A stretch of 64,000 nucleotides of DNA from Ruegeria discodermiae (GCF_030758345.1 NZ_JAVAMO010000001.1:620001-684000); one strand, 5' to 3'. Positions 38,847 through 47,110 are shown, numbered from the stretch's first letter. Numbers and translations: made by a program. The notes: generated from the sequence alone by a model not told the origin.

Positions 38847-39390
38847 CACACCGGGACTGACGCAAACGCTGGATCAGGCCTGGGGGCTGTTGGATCTGGC
38901 GATCTCTGAAGGGCGCTCGCCATTGCGCTATGTCACGCTGGGCACGGTGGATGGGAAGGGTGCGCCGCAGGTGCGCATCGTGGTGTTGCGCAAGGTGGAT
39001 CGCGCCGCGGGCCAGTTGACCGCTTTTACCGACAAACGCTCCGACAAGGTGGGGCAATTGCGCCAGAACCCGCAGGTGGCGCTGCATCTGTGGTCGCCCG
39101 ATGACCTTGTGCAACTGCGGATGAATGGCACCGCCTGGGTAACGCAAGGCAGCGCCGGGGATTGGGACGCAGTGCCCGAGCACATGCGCGAGGCTTACGG
39201 CCATGTGCCGCCGCCCGGTATTAAGATCGACCGGTCCGATGATTGGCAAATCCTGCCCGATCCGGCCCATTTCGCCGCGCTGGACATCACATTATCGCGG
39301 ATTGAATCGGTCTGCCTTGACCCCGCCGGCCACCGCCGCGCAAATTTCGAGCGGGCCGATGGATGGATGGGCCATTGGCTATCCCCCTGA
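38839..39390 (+). CDS. Pyridoxamine 5'-phosphate oxidase-like FMN-binding protein
   Basis: 183 residues with a split-barrel FMN fold: LRYVTLGTVDGKGAPQVRIVVLR, FTDKRSDKVGQLRQNPQVALHLW and LSRIESVCL. Shorter than true PdxH (about 215) and missing its C-terminal RLRRRE-type segment, so it is more probably an Alr4036-type flavoprotein than vitamin B6 synthase. It overlaps the lipocalin gene by 8 bp. Confidence 0.8.
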   Translation: MTDTPGLTQTLDQAWGLLDLAISEGRSPLRYVTLGTVDGKGAPQVRIVVLRKVDRAAGQLTAFTDKRSDKVGQLRQNPQVALHLWSPDDLVQLRMNGTAWVTQGSAGDWDAVPEHMREAYGHVPPPGIKIDRSDDWQILPDPAHFAALDITLSRIESVCLDPAGHRRANFERADGWMGHWLSP

Positions 39391-39538
39391 CCTAGGGGAA
39401 TGCGAAATTTGCAGAAAAACCAAGAACACCCGTTGCAACCTTCGCGCCGATTTGGATGATACCCTCCATGACACCCGGTCCTGCGCCGGGGCGTTCAAAC
39501 CGGAAAACCGGTCGAACAACGATAATGGGAGAAACTAC

Positions 39539-41119
39539 ATGAAACTCAGACATCTCATGCTTGCGGCAAGCGCCACCGCCCTGATGGTCGGCGCGGCCTC
39601 GGCGGAAACACTGCGCTGGGCGCGTGCGGGCGACTCGCTGACGCTGGACCCGCATGCCCAGAACGAAGGCCCAACCTCAGCTCTGGCGCACCAGATCATG
39701 GAAACGCTGGTGATGCGCGACCATTCCGGCACGCTTGTGCCCTCGCTGGCCACCGAATGGGGCCCATCTGAAGAGAACCCCAATGTCTGGGTGTTCAAGC
39801 TGCGCGAAGGCGTGACCTTCCATGACGGGGCCGAGTTCGACAGCGAAGACGTTGTGTTCTCGCTCAATCGCGCAATGACTCCGGACAGCGACTACAAAGA
39901 GTTGCTGGCCTCGGTGAAAGAAGTACGCGCGCCCGACAAATACACTGTCGAGATCGAAACCGACGGTCCGAACCCGATCATGCCCAACAACCTGACCAAC
40001 ATGTTCATGATGGACAAAGGCTGGGCCGAGGCAAACAACGCCGTGAAGGTGCAGGATTATGAGGGCGGCGAAGACACGTTTGCAGCCAAGAACGCCAATG
40101 GCACCGGCCCCTACAAGCTGGTCAGCCGCGAACCGGACGTGAAAACCGTTCTGGCCGCCAATGAGAACTACTGGGGCAAAAACGAATTCCCGCTGGAAGT
40201 GACCGAGATCATCTATACCCCGATCCAGAACCCCGCGACCCGCGTAGCGGCGCTCTTGTCGGGTGAGGTGGACATCATTCAGGACGTCCCGGTGCAGGAC
40301 CTTGAGCGGGTCGCGGGCACCGATGGTCTGGATGTGCGCACCGCACCGCAGAACCGGGTCATCTTTTTCGGGATGAACCAGGGCGATGCGGATCTGGCCA
40401 ATGACAATGTCGACGGTAAAAACCCGCTCTCGGATGTGCGGGTGCGTCAGGCCATGTCCAAGGCGATCAACCGCGATGCGATCCAGCAAGTGGTTATGCG
40501 CGGCCAGTCTGCCCCGGCGGGCATGATCGCGCCTCCATTTGTCAACGGCTGGGATGAGGGCATGGATGGCTCCTCGACCACGGATATCGAAGGCGCCAAG
40601 GCGCTGATGGCCGAGGCAGGCTATCCCGACGGGTTCTCGATCCAGCTGGACTGCCCGAACGACCGCTACATCAATGATGAAGCGATCTGTCAGGCCGCCG
40701 TGGGGATGCTGGCGCAGATCGGTATCACCGTGAACCTCGATGCCAAGCCCAAAGCGCAGCACTTCCCGCTGATCAACAATCTGGAAACAGATTTCTACAT
40801 GCTGGGCTGGGGTGTTCCGACCTACGACTCAGAATACATCTTCAACTTCCTGACCCACACCAAGGGCGAGAAATATGGCTCGTGGAACGGCACCCGCTAT
40901 TCCAACCCGGATCTGGATGCCAAGATCGTGGCGCTGGCCTCGGAAACCAACCTGCCCAAGCGGGACGAGATGATCGCCGAAATCTGGCAGGTGGTGCAGG
41001 ATGATCAGCTTTATATCCCGATCCACCACCAGGTGCTGAACTGGGGCATGAAGTCCAATGTCGGCACCATCGTCGAACCCGAGGATTCGCCGAAGATCAA
41101 ATATTTCACGATGCAATAA
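39539..41119 (+). CDS. Peptide-family (SBP_bac_5) ABC substrate-binding protein, orphan
   Basis: 526 residues from the ATG at 39539 (site GGGAG). A signal peptide (about 1-22, ending ASA) precedes a family-5 binding protein: LDPHAQNEGPTSALAHQIMETLV, VWVFKLREGVTFHDGAEF, SDVRVRQAMSKAINRDAI. It is closely similar to the binding protein at 45527, including a LDCPNDRYINDEAICQA segment with paired Cys. No permease follows: a terminator at 41139 ends the unit. It may feed the permease of the 47233 operon. Confidence 0.93.
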   Translation: MKLRHLMLAASATALMVGAASAETLRWARAGDSLTLDPHAQNEGPTSALAHQIMETLVMRDHSGTLVPSLATEWGPSEENPNVWVFKLREGVTFHDGAEFDSEDVVFSLNRAMTPDSDYKELLASVKEVRAPDKYTVEIETDGPNPIMPNNLTNMFMMDKGWAEANNAVKVQDYEGGEDTFAAKNANGTGPYKLVSREPDVKTVLAANENYWGKNEFPLEVTEIIYTPIQNPATRVAALLSGEVDIIQDVPVQDLERVAGTDGLDVRTAPQNRVIFFGMNQGDADLANDNVDGKNPLSDVRVRQAMSKAINRDAIQQVVMRGQSAPAGMIAPPFVNGWDEGMDGSSTTDIEGAKALMAEAGYPDGFSIQLDCPNDRYINDEAICQAAVGMLAQIGITVNLDAKPKAQHFPLINNLETDFYMLGWGVPTYDSEYIFNFLTHTKGEKYGSWNGTRYSNPDLDAKIVALASETNLPKRDEMIAEIWQVVQDDQLYIPIHHQVLNWGMKSNVGTIVEPEDSPKIKYFTMQ

Positions 41120-41138
41120 CCTGTAGCTGAGCATTAAG

Positions 41139-41167
41139 CGGGGCGCAGAGGCGCCCCGTTTCGTTTG
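41139..41167 (+). terminator. Rho-independent terminator after the orphan binding protein
   Basis: CGGGGCGC and GCGCCCCG form a perfect 8-bp stem with a 4-nt loop (41139-41158), followed by TTTCGTTT. Confidence 0.9.
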
Positions 41168-41182
41168 ACGGCTTTGTGTTCC

Positions 41183-41716
41183 ATGCCCCTGATAGTGTTT
41201 CTTCTTACCTTGTGTTTTGTCCTGACCGGTCCCAATCGTGCCGAGGCGCAATATGTGGATGTCACCGACCTCGCTTATGAGATGCTGGGCGAGTTGCAGG
41301 CCGTCTCTTTTGCTGAAAATCGCGAATTCTGCGGCTTTATCGGCGAGGATCTGGACGGCCAACTGGTTATCTCGGACCCCAGACGCGGGGGTACCGACAG
41401 TTGTCGGCCCGAATATCCGCCCGGCACCTATGTGCAGCCGCTGGCGAGCTTCCACACCCATGCTGCCCATGACCTCGCGGTGGACAGCGAGATTCCCTCC
41501 TCCTCTGATATCGTCGCGGACATGGAGGATGGTGTTGATGGATATGTTGCGACGCCGGGCGGGCGGTTCTGGTTTATCGACGGTATCGAAGGCACGGCAC
41601 GGCTGCTCTGCGGCCCCGGCTGCCTGCCCCAGGACCCGAGATATGACCCGGAAGATGGTGCACCCGTCGGAGATTTCTATACTCTGCAAGAGCTCGATAT
41701 CCGCGAGACCGAGTGA
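41183..41716 (+). CDS. Secreted DUF4329 protein with a JAMM-like metal site
   Basis: About 177 residues from the ATG at 41183; a TTG six codons upstream is the alternative. A signal peptide (about 1-22, ending AEA) precedes one domain. It contains E48-x-C-G-F-I, then FHTH (H91, H93), then PSSSD (S106, D109), the order and spacing of the JAMM/MPN+ zinc-peptidase motif and of DUF4329. The end has a Cys pair (LLCGPGC). Ribosome site is weak. Function is unknown; peptidase or isopeptidase activity in the periplasm is inferred. Confidence 0.72.
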   Translation: MPLIVFLLTLCFVLTGPNRAEAQYVDVTDLAYEMLGELQAVSFAENREFCGFIGEDLDGQLVISDPRRGGTDSCRPEYPPGTYVQPLASFHTHAAHDLAVDSEIPSSSDIVADMEDGVDGYVATPGGRFWFIDGIEGTARLLCGPGCLPQDPRYDPEDGAPVGDFYTLQELDIRETE

Positions 41717-41741
41717 CAAGCCCAACCCAAGGAGATGCGAC

Positions 41742-42557
41742 ATGCGCCTGATGACCCTCACTGCCATCCTTGCCCTGAGTGCCGGCTCGGCGCTGGCCCA
41801 GAATAGCTGCGCCAACGGCAAGACGCTGAAGGACGGGGTGCTGACGGTGGCCACTGGCAACCCGGCCTATTTCCCCTGGGTGCTGGAAGATGATCCCAGC
41901 AGCCAAAGCGGGTTCGAGGCGGCCATGGCCTATACCGTGGCCGAGCGGATGGGGTTCAAGGCCGATCAGGTAGACTGGGTGCGCACCAGCTTTGACGAGG
42001 CGATCCAGCCCGGCGCCAAGAATTTCGATGTCAATCTGCAGCAATTCTCGATCACCGAGGATCGCGAGAAGGTGGTCGATTTCTCCGTCCCCTATTACTC
42101 CGCCGCGATGGCAGTCCTGACCACGAAACCGGTGGTCGATGGCGGAGCGAAACCTGACTTGGCCTCGCTCAAGACGCTCAAATGGGGGGCGCAGGCCAGC
42201 ACCACCGCTGTGCCGATGCTGCAGGACCTAATCGGGCCGGACTCCGATCCGCTGCTCTATAATGACAATGCCGATGTGGTCGAGGCGATGAAATCCAACC
42301 AGATCGACGCCGCCCTGTTCGACCTGCCCACCGCGCTTTACCTGTCGGCGGTGACGCTCGACAATGGCGTTTTGCTGGGTCAGTTCCCGGCAGATCGCAC
42401 GGAGAATCCTGACCGTTTTGGCATGTTGATGTCCAAGGGCAATCCCCTTAAGGAATGCGTCGATGCCGCGCTGACGGAGATGTCCGGTGACGGCACGCTC
42501 GATCTGCTGGAGGATGAATGGCTGGCCCAGAATACCGGTGTTCCCGTCATAAAATGA
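41742..42557 (+). CDS. Amino-acid ABC transporter substrate-binding protein (family 3)
   Basis: 271 residues from the ATG at 41742 (AAGGAG). A signal peptide (about 1-19, ending ALA) is followed by a family-3 binding fold: LTVATGNPAYFPWV, FDVNLQQFSITEDREKVVDFS, and PDRFGMLMSKGNPL. The N-terminal LKDGVLTV and the two-domain length fit polar amino-acid binders. First gene of a three-gene importer. Confidence 0.92.
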   Translation: MRLMTLTAILALSAGSALAQNSCANGKTLKDGVLTVATGNPAYFPWVLEDDPSSQSGFEAAMAYTVAERMGFKADQVDWVRTSFDEAIQPGAKNFDVNLQQFSITEDREKVVDFSVPYYSAAMAVLTTKPVVDGGAKPDLASLKTLKWGAQASTTAVPMLQDLIGPDSDPLLYNDNADVVEAMKSNQIDAALFDLPTALYLSAVTLDNGVLLGQFPADRTENPDRFGMLMSKGNPLKECVDAALTEMSGDGTLDLLEDEWLAQNTGVPVIK

Positions 42558-42564
42558 GCGCGGC

Positions 42565-43401
42565 ATGACAGTGGCCCGGGCAGCGCCGGGCAGAACCCGG
42601 CGCGAAATCCACGAGGCGCGCGCGCGCAAACGCGGCATCGTGATCGCCTCCCTCTCTACGCTTCTGGTCGTTGGCGCGATCATGCTGCTGGTGCCGCTGG
42701 CCCCTGGATGGGAGGCGGTGCAGAAGAGCTTCTTCAACGGCGAGGTTTTCCTCAAGACTTTTCCCAAGCTGTTGCAGGCCTTTCTGCTGGACGTGGCGAT
42801 CTTTGCCTGGTGCGCGCCACTGATCGCGGTCTGGGCGCTTGTGATCGCGCTCTGCCGTGACGTGCGCAATCCCGCGCTCTATCCGCTGCGGCTGTTTGCG
42901 ATCCTTTACACGGATATCTTCCGCGGGGTTCCGGTGGTGTTGGTGGTCTATCTGATCGGGTTTGGCGTGCCGGGGCTGGGCCTGCCACGGCCGTGGAATT
43001 CGCCCTATATCTGGGGCTCGCTGGCGCTGATCCTGACCTATTCGGCTTATGTGGCCGAGATTTATCGCTCGGGCATCGAGTCGATCCACGCCTCGCAACG
43101 CGCCGCTGCCCTGTCGCTGGGCCTGTCGAAATCGGACACAATGCGGTTCGTGGTCCTGCCTCAGGCCCTGCGCCGGGTGGTGCCGGCCAACATGAACATG
43201 TTCATCGCGCTGCAGAAGGATGTGGCACTGCTCTCATTCATCGGTCCGGTCGAGGTCCTGCGTCAGGCTGGCGTGTTCAAATCGCTACTAGCCAATTTCA
43301 CACCTTACGTGGTGGCCGCGATCATCTTTCTCTGCGTGACCATTCCGGCCACGCGTTATGCCGATTACCTAATCACGAAACAGAACAGGGCCCGTAGCTG
43401 A
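42565..43401 (+). CDS. Amino-acid ABC transporter permease
   Basis: 278 residues with an N-terminal helix (about 28-48) and a His/Glu/Gln/Arg/opine-type permease domain (about 75-270). EAA loop: [25 protein letters not shown]. Single permease, so the transporter is probably a homodimer. Seven bp after the binding-protein gene; the stop shares its last base with the start of the ATPase (TGATG). Confidence 0.92.
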   Translation: MTVARAAPGRTRREIHEARARKRGIVIASLSTLLVVGAIMLLVPLAPGWEAVQKSFFNGEVFLKTFPKLLQAFLLDVAIFAWCAPLIAVWALVIALCRDVRNPALYPLRLFAILYTDIFRGVPVVLVVYLIGFGVPGLGLPRPWNSPYIWGSLALILTYSAYVAEIYRSGIESIHASQRAAALSLGLSKSDTMRFVVLPQALRRVVPANMNMFIALQKDVALLSFIGPVEVLRQAGVFKSLLANFTPYVVAAIIFLCVTIPATRYADYLITKQNRARS

Positions 43402-44129
43402 TGACGCATCTGGTGTTGCGAAGCCTAAAAAAATCGTTTGGGAACAAATCAGTCATCGACGGTCTTGATCTTCAAGTGAACGAGGGCGACATGGTCTGCC
43501 TGATTGGCGCATCGGGGTCAGGAAAGTCCACCCTGCTGCGCTGCATCAACCTGCTTGAGCCTATCGACGATGGTTTCATTGAATTGGATGGGCAGGATAT
43601 TTCGGACCCCGAGCGTGATCCGCAGCCGGTCCGCCAGCGCATCGGGCTGGTGTTTCAGAGCTTCAACCTGTTTCCACATATGACCGCCGAGGAAAACGTG
43701 ATGCTGGCGCCGCGCCGCATCAAACGCCTGTCGCGCGACCAGCTACGTCCTGCAATCACCGCGCTTTTCAACCGTTTTGGCCTGTCCGAGCATATGCAGC
43801 ACTACCCCGATCAGCTCTCGGGGGGTCAGCAGCAGCGCGTGGCCATCATCCGCGCGCTGGCGATGCAACCTGAGATCATGCTGTTCGACGAGATCACCTC
43901 GGCGCTGGACCCGGAACTGGTGGGCGAGGTTCTGGACGTGCTGCGCCAGCTCAAGTCGCAAGGCATGACCATGGTGATGGCCACGCATGAGATGGGATTT
44001 GCCCGCGAAGTGGCCGACAAGGTCTGTTTCCTCTGCGAGGGCCGCATTCTGGAACAAGGTCCGCCAGAGGCGCTGTTCGGCAACCCGCAACAGCCACGGA
44101 CAAAAGCCTTTCTCAGCGCGGTTTTGTAA
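43401..44129 (+). CDS. Amino-acid ABC transporter ATP-binding protein
   Basis: 242 residues with Walker [10 protein letters not shown], signature [14 protein letters not shown], Walker [13 protein letters not shown] and switch ATHEMGFA, as in GlnQ/HisP. It completes the importer with the two preceding genes. It converges with the first precursor gene at 44142, only 12 bp apart, with no clear terminator between. Confidence 0.94.
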   Translation: MTHLVLRSLKKSFGNKSVIDGLDLQVNEGDMVCLIGASGSGKSTLLRCINLLEPIDDGFIELDGQDISDPERDPQPVRQRIGLVFQSFNLFPHMTAEENVMLAPRRIKRLSRDQLRPAITALFNRFGLSEHMQHYPDQLSGGQQQRVAIIRALAMQPEIMLFDEITSALDPELVGEVLDVLRQLKSQGMTMVMATHEMGFAREVADKVCFLCEGRILEQGPPEALFGNPQQPRTKAFLSAVL

Positions 44130-44141
44130 ACCGACCTCGCC

Positions 44142-44468
44142 TCAGGAACTCGTGATTACGGAGTAAACGGTGATCGCCGAATACATGGAGACAAGACTTA
44201 TAGTGCAAATCCTTGTCGTGCCACCCTGCGCATTCACGAGATCGTAGTCGCTGATCTCACCCTGCGGCGGCGGCGGTGGGACATGCAGGTATTTTGTCTG
44301 CTCGGTATCCTGTACCACTCGGATCTCGATATCGCTGTCAATCGGGCCGAAGTATTCTTCCAGCGCTTTGTGCGGATCGCGTTGCAGCTGCGTCCGAAAC
44401 GCGGGGTCGTTCTGTGCCCGGTCCTGTATTTGCGCCATGCGTTGGCTGCTTTCATTCTTTGGTTGCAT
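44142..44468 (-). CDS. NHLP-type RiPP precursor peptide P1
   Basis: 108 residues from the ATG at 44468 (site GAGGAG); a longer upstream reading has no support. Leader: exactly 83 residues ending NAQGG, with the nitrile-hydratase-alpha-like features DPAFRTQLQRDP, IEIRVVQD, TKYLHVPPPP and a GEISDYDL segment. Core: 25 residues beginning TTRIC, with one Cys at core position 5, many Ser/Thr and aliphatic residues, and no acidic or Lys residue. It is the last of three tandem paralogues. I recognise the leader class (NHLP/proteusin), not the product. Confidence 0.78.
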   Translation of the reverse strand: MQPKNESSQRMAQIQDRAQNDPAFRTQLQRDPHKALEEYFGPIDSDIEIRVVQDTEQTKYLHVPPPPPQGEISDYDLVNAQGGTTRICTISLVSMYSAITVYSVITSS

Positions 44469-44483
44469 GCTCTCTCTCCTCAG

Positions 44484-44520
44484 GTTGAGTTTGGAGGGGC
44501 CTGTGTCGGTCTCCCTCAAC
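44484..44520 (-). promoter_or_regulatory. Hairpin before the P1 ribosome site
   Basis: GTTGAG and CTCAAC (6 bp), with an inner GAG/CTC pairing, end about 15 nt before the P1 start, right beside its GAGGAG. Confidence 0.5.
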
Positions 44521-44536
44521 GTGACCAAATGCGCAG

Positions 44537-44561
44537 TTCCTTGGGGTGATCTTCCAAGGAA
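44537..44561 (-). promoter_or_regulatory. Inverted repeat between P2 and P1
   Basis: TTCCTTGG and CCAAGGAA form a perfect 8-bp stem with a 9-nt loop, 11 bp past the P2 stop. No uridine run follows, so it is an attenuator or processing site rather than a clear terminator. Confidence 0.45.
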
Positions 44562-44572
44562 TTCGGGCGCGT

Positions 44573-44917
44573 TCAGTCGATGAGACTCGTCTGTGCGATG
44601 CTCTGGGCTGAGACACTTACCAGAGATAATGCCGAGATGACCGAAGCGCCGATGCAAACCGGGGTGGTCCCGCCCTGCACGCGCATCAGGTCATGTTCAT
44701 TGACCTCGCCTTGCGGCGGCGGCGACGCGATATGCAGGTATTTCGTTTCATCGGAGTCCTGCACGACCCTGATCTCGATTTCCCTGTCGATTGGGCCAAC
44801 ATACTCCGCCAGAACCGCATGCGGCTCGTCTTGAAGCTGTCTAAGGAATGCGGGTTCAGCCTGCGCGCGACGCTGAAGCTCCACGAAGCTCGATATCTTA
44901 AAATGCGGGTTTTCCAT
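44573..44917 (-). CDS. NHLP-type RiPP precursor peptide P2
   Basis: 114 residues from the ATG at 44917 (site AAAGGAT). The leader is again 83 residues, ending RVQGG, and aligns with P1 and P3 without a gap: EPAFLRQLQDEP, IEIRVVQD, TKYLHI, PPPQGE. Core: 31 residues beginning TTPVC, one Cys at position 5, then alternating Ser and aliphatic residues and a C-terminal SLID. Middle gene of the three; 39 bp after P3. Confidence 0.78.
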   Translation of the reverse strand: MENPHFKISSFVELQRRAQAEPAFLRQLQDEPHAVLAEYVGPIDREIEIRVVQDSDETKYLHIASPPPQGEVNEHDLMRVQGGTTPVCIGASVISALSLVSVSAQSIAQTSLID

Positions 44918-44934
44918 GTTCTCTATCCTTTCGC

Positions 44935-44950
44935 AGCACCGAGTGGTGCT
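44935..44950 (-). promoter_or_regulatory. Hairpin before the P2 ribosome site
   Basis: AGCACC-GAGT-GGTGCT is a perfect 6-bp stem in the 39-bp P3-P2 gap, immediately before the AAAGGAT of P2. Confidence 0.55.
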
Positions 44951-44956
44951 CGCTGC

Positions 44957-45292
44957 TTATGGATTTTCGATCGTGGTGTAGACCGTGACACCCACCGCCG
45001 ACACAATGGTGGTGACGATGTAGCTGACGCAGACCGGCGTTGTGCCGCCCTGGGCCTGCAACAGATCCCGCTCATCGATCTCACCTTCGGTTGGTGGGGT
45101 CGGGATATGCAGGTATTTCTTGTCCGAACTGTCCTGTACCACGCGGATCTCGTAATCGCCGGGAATGCCCTCGAAATAGGTCGCGAGGGCCGCATGGGGA
45201 TCGTTTTGAAGCTCCCGCGCAAACACCGGATCACGCCAGGCGCGCGCAGAGATGTCCTGCAAGCGCGCTTTGTAGGTCTTTTCGTCCAACAT
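44957..45292 (-). CDS. NHLP-type RiPP precursor peptide P3
   Basis: 111 residues from the ATG at 45292 (site AAGGGGG). Leader of 83 residues ending QAQGG, with DPVFARELQNDP, YEIRVVQD, KKYLHIPTPP and GEIDERDL. Core: 28 residues beginning TTPVC, one Cys at position 5, followed by Thr/Ser, Val and Tyr in an almost beta-strand-like pattern, ending IENP. It is promoter-proximal. No LanM, YcaO, rSAM, C39-ABC or HlyD gene is adjacent. Confidence 0.78.
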   Translation of the reverse strand: MLDEKTYKARLQDISARAWRDPVFARELQNDPHAALATYFEGIPGDYEIRVVQDSSDKKYLHIPTPPTEGEIDERDLLQAQGGTTPVCVSYIVTTIVSAVGVTVYTTIENP

Positions 45293-45314
45293 CTGTTGCC
45301 CCCTTGATTTCGCT

Positions 45315-45330
45315 GCGCGGGATGCCGCGC
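45315..45330 (-). promoter_or_regulatory. Hairpin before the P3 ribosome site
   Basis: GCGCGG-GATG-CCGCGC is a perfect 6-bp GC stem about 10 nt before the AAGGGGG of P3. Confidence 0.55.
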
Positions 45331-45359
45331 TATTCGACTTACCTCAAAACGTGGGAGGC

Positions 45360-45388
45360 AAGCCTTTGGGTCGTCTGTTCAAAGGCTT
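45360..45388. promoter_or_regulatory. 9-bp inverted repeat in the divergent P3/peptide-transporter region
   Basis: AAGCCTTTG and CAAAGGCTT, 11 nt apart, between the P3 start and the binding-protein gene at 45527. It could be a transcript hairpin or a dimer operator for the divergent pair. Confidence 0.45.
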
Positions 45389-45526
45389 AACTTTTCTTAA
45401 CGCTGCCCAAGATGGCATCTGGCGCGGCTCGGCCCGCGCGGATTGCCGAAAGAACCTGCCGCTTGCCCTTTACGCCGTCCGCCAAATCCTCAAACATGTT
45501 TGCGATACCATCAGGGAGTTTCCACC

Positions 45527-47092
45527 ATGTTCCTCAGATCCTCCGCCATCGGGCTGGTCCTGCTGGCTGCAACTGCCGCGCAGGCCGCAGATTTCAAATG
45601 GGCCTCAACCACCGATCCGCAGACATTGGACCCGCATGCGGTCAACTCCGCCCCGGTGCTGGGCTTTCTCAACAATGTCTATGAAGGGCTCGTCAGGCGG
45701 AATCAGGATATGGCGGTCGAACCGGCGCTTGCGGTGTCATGGGAACCAATCGGGGATGGCGAAGGCTGGCGCTTCAATCTGCGCGAGGGGGTCACGTTTC
45801 ATGATGGAAGCGACTTCACCGCCGAGGATGTGCTGTTTTCCTACGAGCGTGCTTCGAACGAGGTGGCCGACACCAATAGCTGGTTTGCCCCGGTCAAAGA
45901 GGTCAAGATCGTTGACGACTACACGATCGACATCCTGACCCATGGCCCGAACCCGATCTTTCCCGGCTCGATCGCTAACTGGATGATCATGGATAGCGGC
46001 TGGGCCGAGGCCAACGCGGCCGCCCTGCCCGACAAGGACAATGGCAACTACGCAACCCTGAACGCCAATGGCACCGGCGCCTTCAGGGTGACCGCGCGCG
46101 AACCCGGTCTGCGCACGGTGTTGGAGCCGTTCGAGGGCTGGTGGGACGATGCGACGCATAACATCACACAGGCCGAGTTCACGCCGATCCAGAACCCGGC
46201 CACTGCGGTAGCGGCCCTGCTGTCGGGCGATGTGGACATGATCAATCCGGTGCCCATCCAGGATGCCGCGCGGCTGAAGGAAAGCGATGAGGTCGAGATC
46301 ATTCAGGGCATTGAGGCGCGGGTGATCATGCTGGGTTTCCCGCATGAAGCCGAGGCGCTGAAATACGGGGGCGACGCGGGCCAGCCCAACCCCTTCAAAG
46401 ACGTACGCGTGCGGCAGGCCGTGGCCCATGCCATCAACGTGCCTGCCATCCTCGCCACCATCATGCGCGGCAACGCCGAAGAAGCCTCGCAACTGGTCAG
46501 CCCGGCGATGAGCGGCTATTCCGCCGCCCATGCCGACCGCCGTGCCTTTGACGTGGACAAAGCCAAGGCGCTGCTGGATGAGGCGGGCTATGCGAACGGG
46601 TTCTCCTTCGGGCTAAAATGCCCCAATGACCGCTATCTGAATGACGAGGCCGTGTGTCAGGCGGTGGTCAGCATGCTGGCTCAGATCGGCATCACGGCCG
46701 AGCTGGACGCGATGCCGGTGCGCAACTACTGGCCGGAACTGCGCGAAGACAATTACGACATGTACCTGCTGGGCTGGAGCCCGGGCACTTTCGATGCCGA
46801 GCATCCCATCCGGTTTCTGGTGACCACGCCCAACCCTGACAAGAAACTGGGCAGCTGGAATTTCGGCGGCTTCTCGAATGCGCGGGTCGATGAGTTGCTG
46901 CCGCTGATTCAGGCGGAACTGGATGCAGGCAAACGACAGGCTATGCTGGATGAGGTGACGCAGATCATTCAGGACGAGCAGACCTATGTGCCACTTTACG
47001 TCCAGCCCTTGGTCTGGGGCACACGCAACAATGTCGCGCTGACCCAGCGACCTGACAACTTCTTCATCCTGCGCTGGGTGAACGTGAACTGA
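45527..47092 (+). CDS. Peptide-family (SBP_bac_5) ABC substrate-binding protein
   Basis: 521 residues from the ATG at 45527 (site AGGGAG). A signal peptide (about 1-20, ending AQA) is followed by LDPHAVNSAPVLGFLNNVYEGLV, WRFNLREGVTFHDGSDFT and KDVRVRQAVAHAIN. It resembles the orphan at 39539 throughout and shares its LKCPNDRYLNDEAVCQA segment. First gene of a complete DppBCDF-type importer for peptides or other compounds of that class. Confidence 0.94.
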   Translation: MFLRSSAIGLVLLAATAAQAADFKWASTTDPQTLDPHAVNSAPVLGFLNNVYEGLVRRNQDMAVEPALAVSWEPIGDGEGWRFNLREGVTFHDGSDFTAEDVLFSYERASNEVADTNSWFAPVKEVKIVDDYTIDILTHGPNPIFPGSIANWMIMDSGWAEANAAALPDKDNGNYATLNANGTGAFRVTAREPGLRTVLEPFEGWWDDATHNITQAEFTPIQNPATAVAALLSGDVDMINPVPIQDAARLKESDEVEIIQGIEARVIMLGFPHEAEALKYGGDAGQPNPFKDVRVRQAVAHAINVPAILATIMRGNAEEASQLVSPAMSGYSAAHADRRAFDVDKAKALLDEAGYANGFSFGLKCPNDRYLNDEAVCQAVVSMLAQIGITAELDAMPVRNYWPELREDNYDMYLLGWSPGTFDAEHPIRFLVTTPNPDKKLGSWNFGGFSNARVDELLPLIQAELDAGKRQAMLDEVTQIIQDEQTYVPLYVQPLVWGTRNNVALTQRPDNFFILRWVNVN

Positions 47093-47110
47093 CCCGACGC
47101 CAACCAAAAA

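Noticed and set aside
45360-45388. Plus-strand terminator between the precursors and the peptide importer
   Set aside because: The 9-bp stem is followed by a U-rich stretch, but no plus-strand transcript should enter from the left since P1-P3 run leftwards; kept only as a regulatory inverted repeat.
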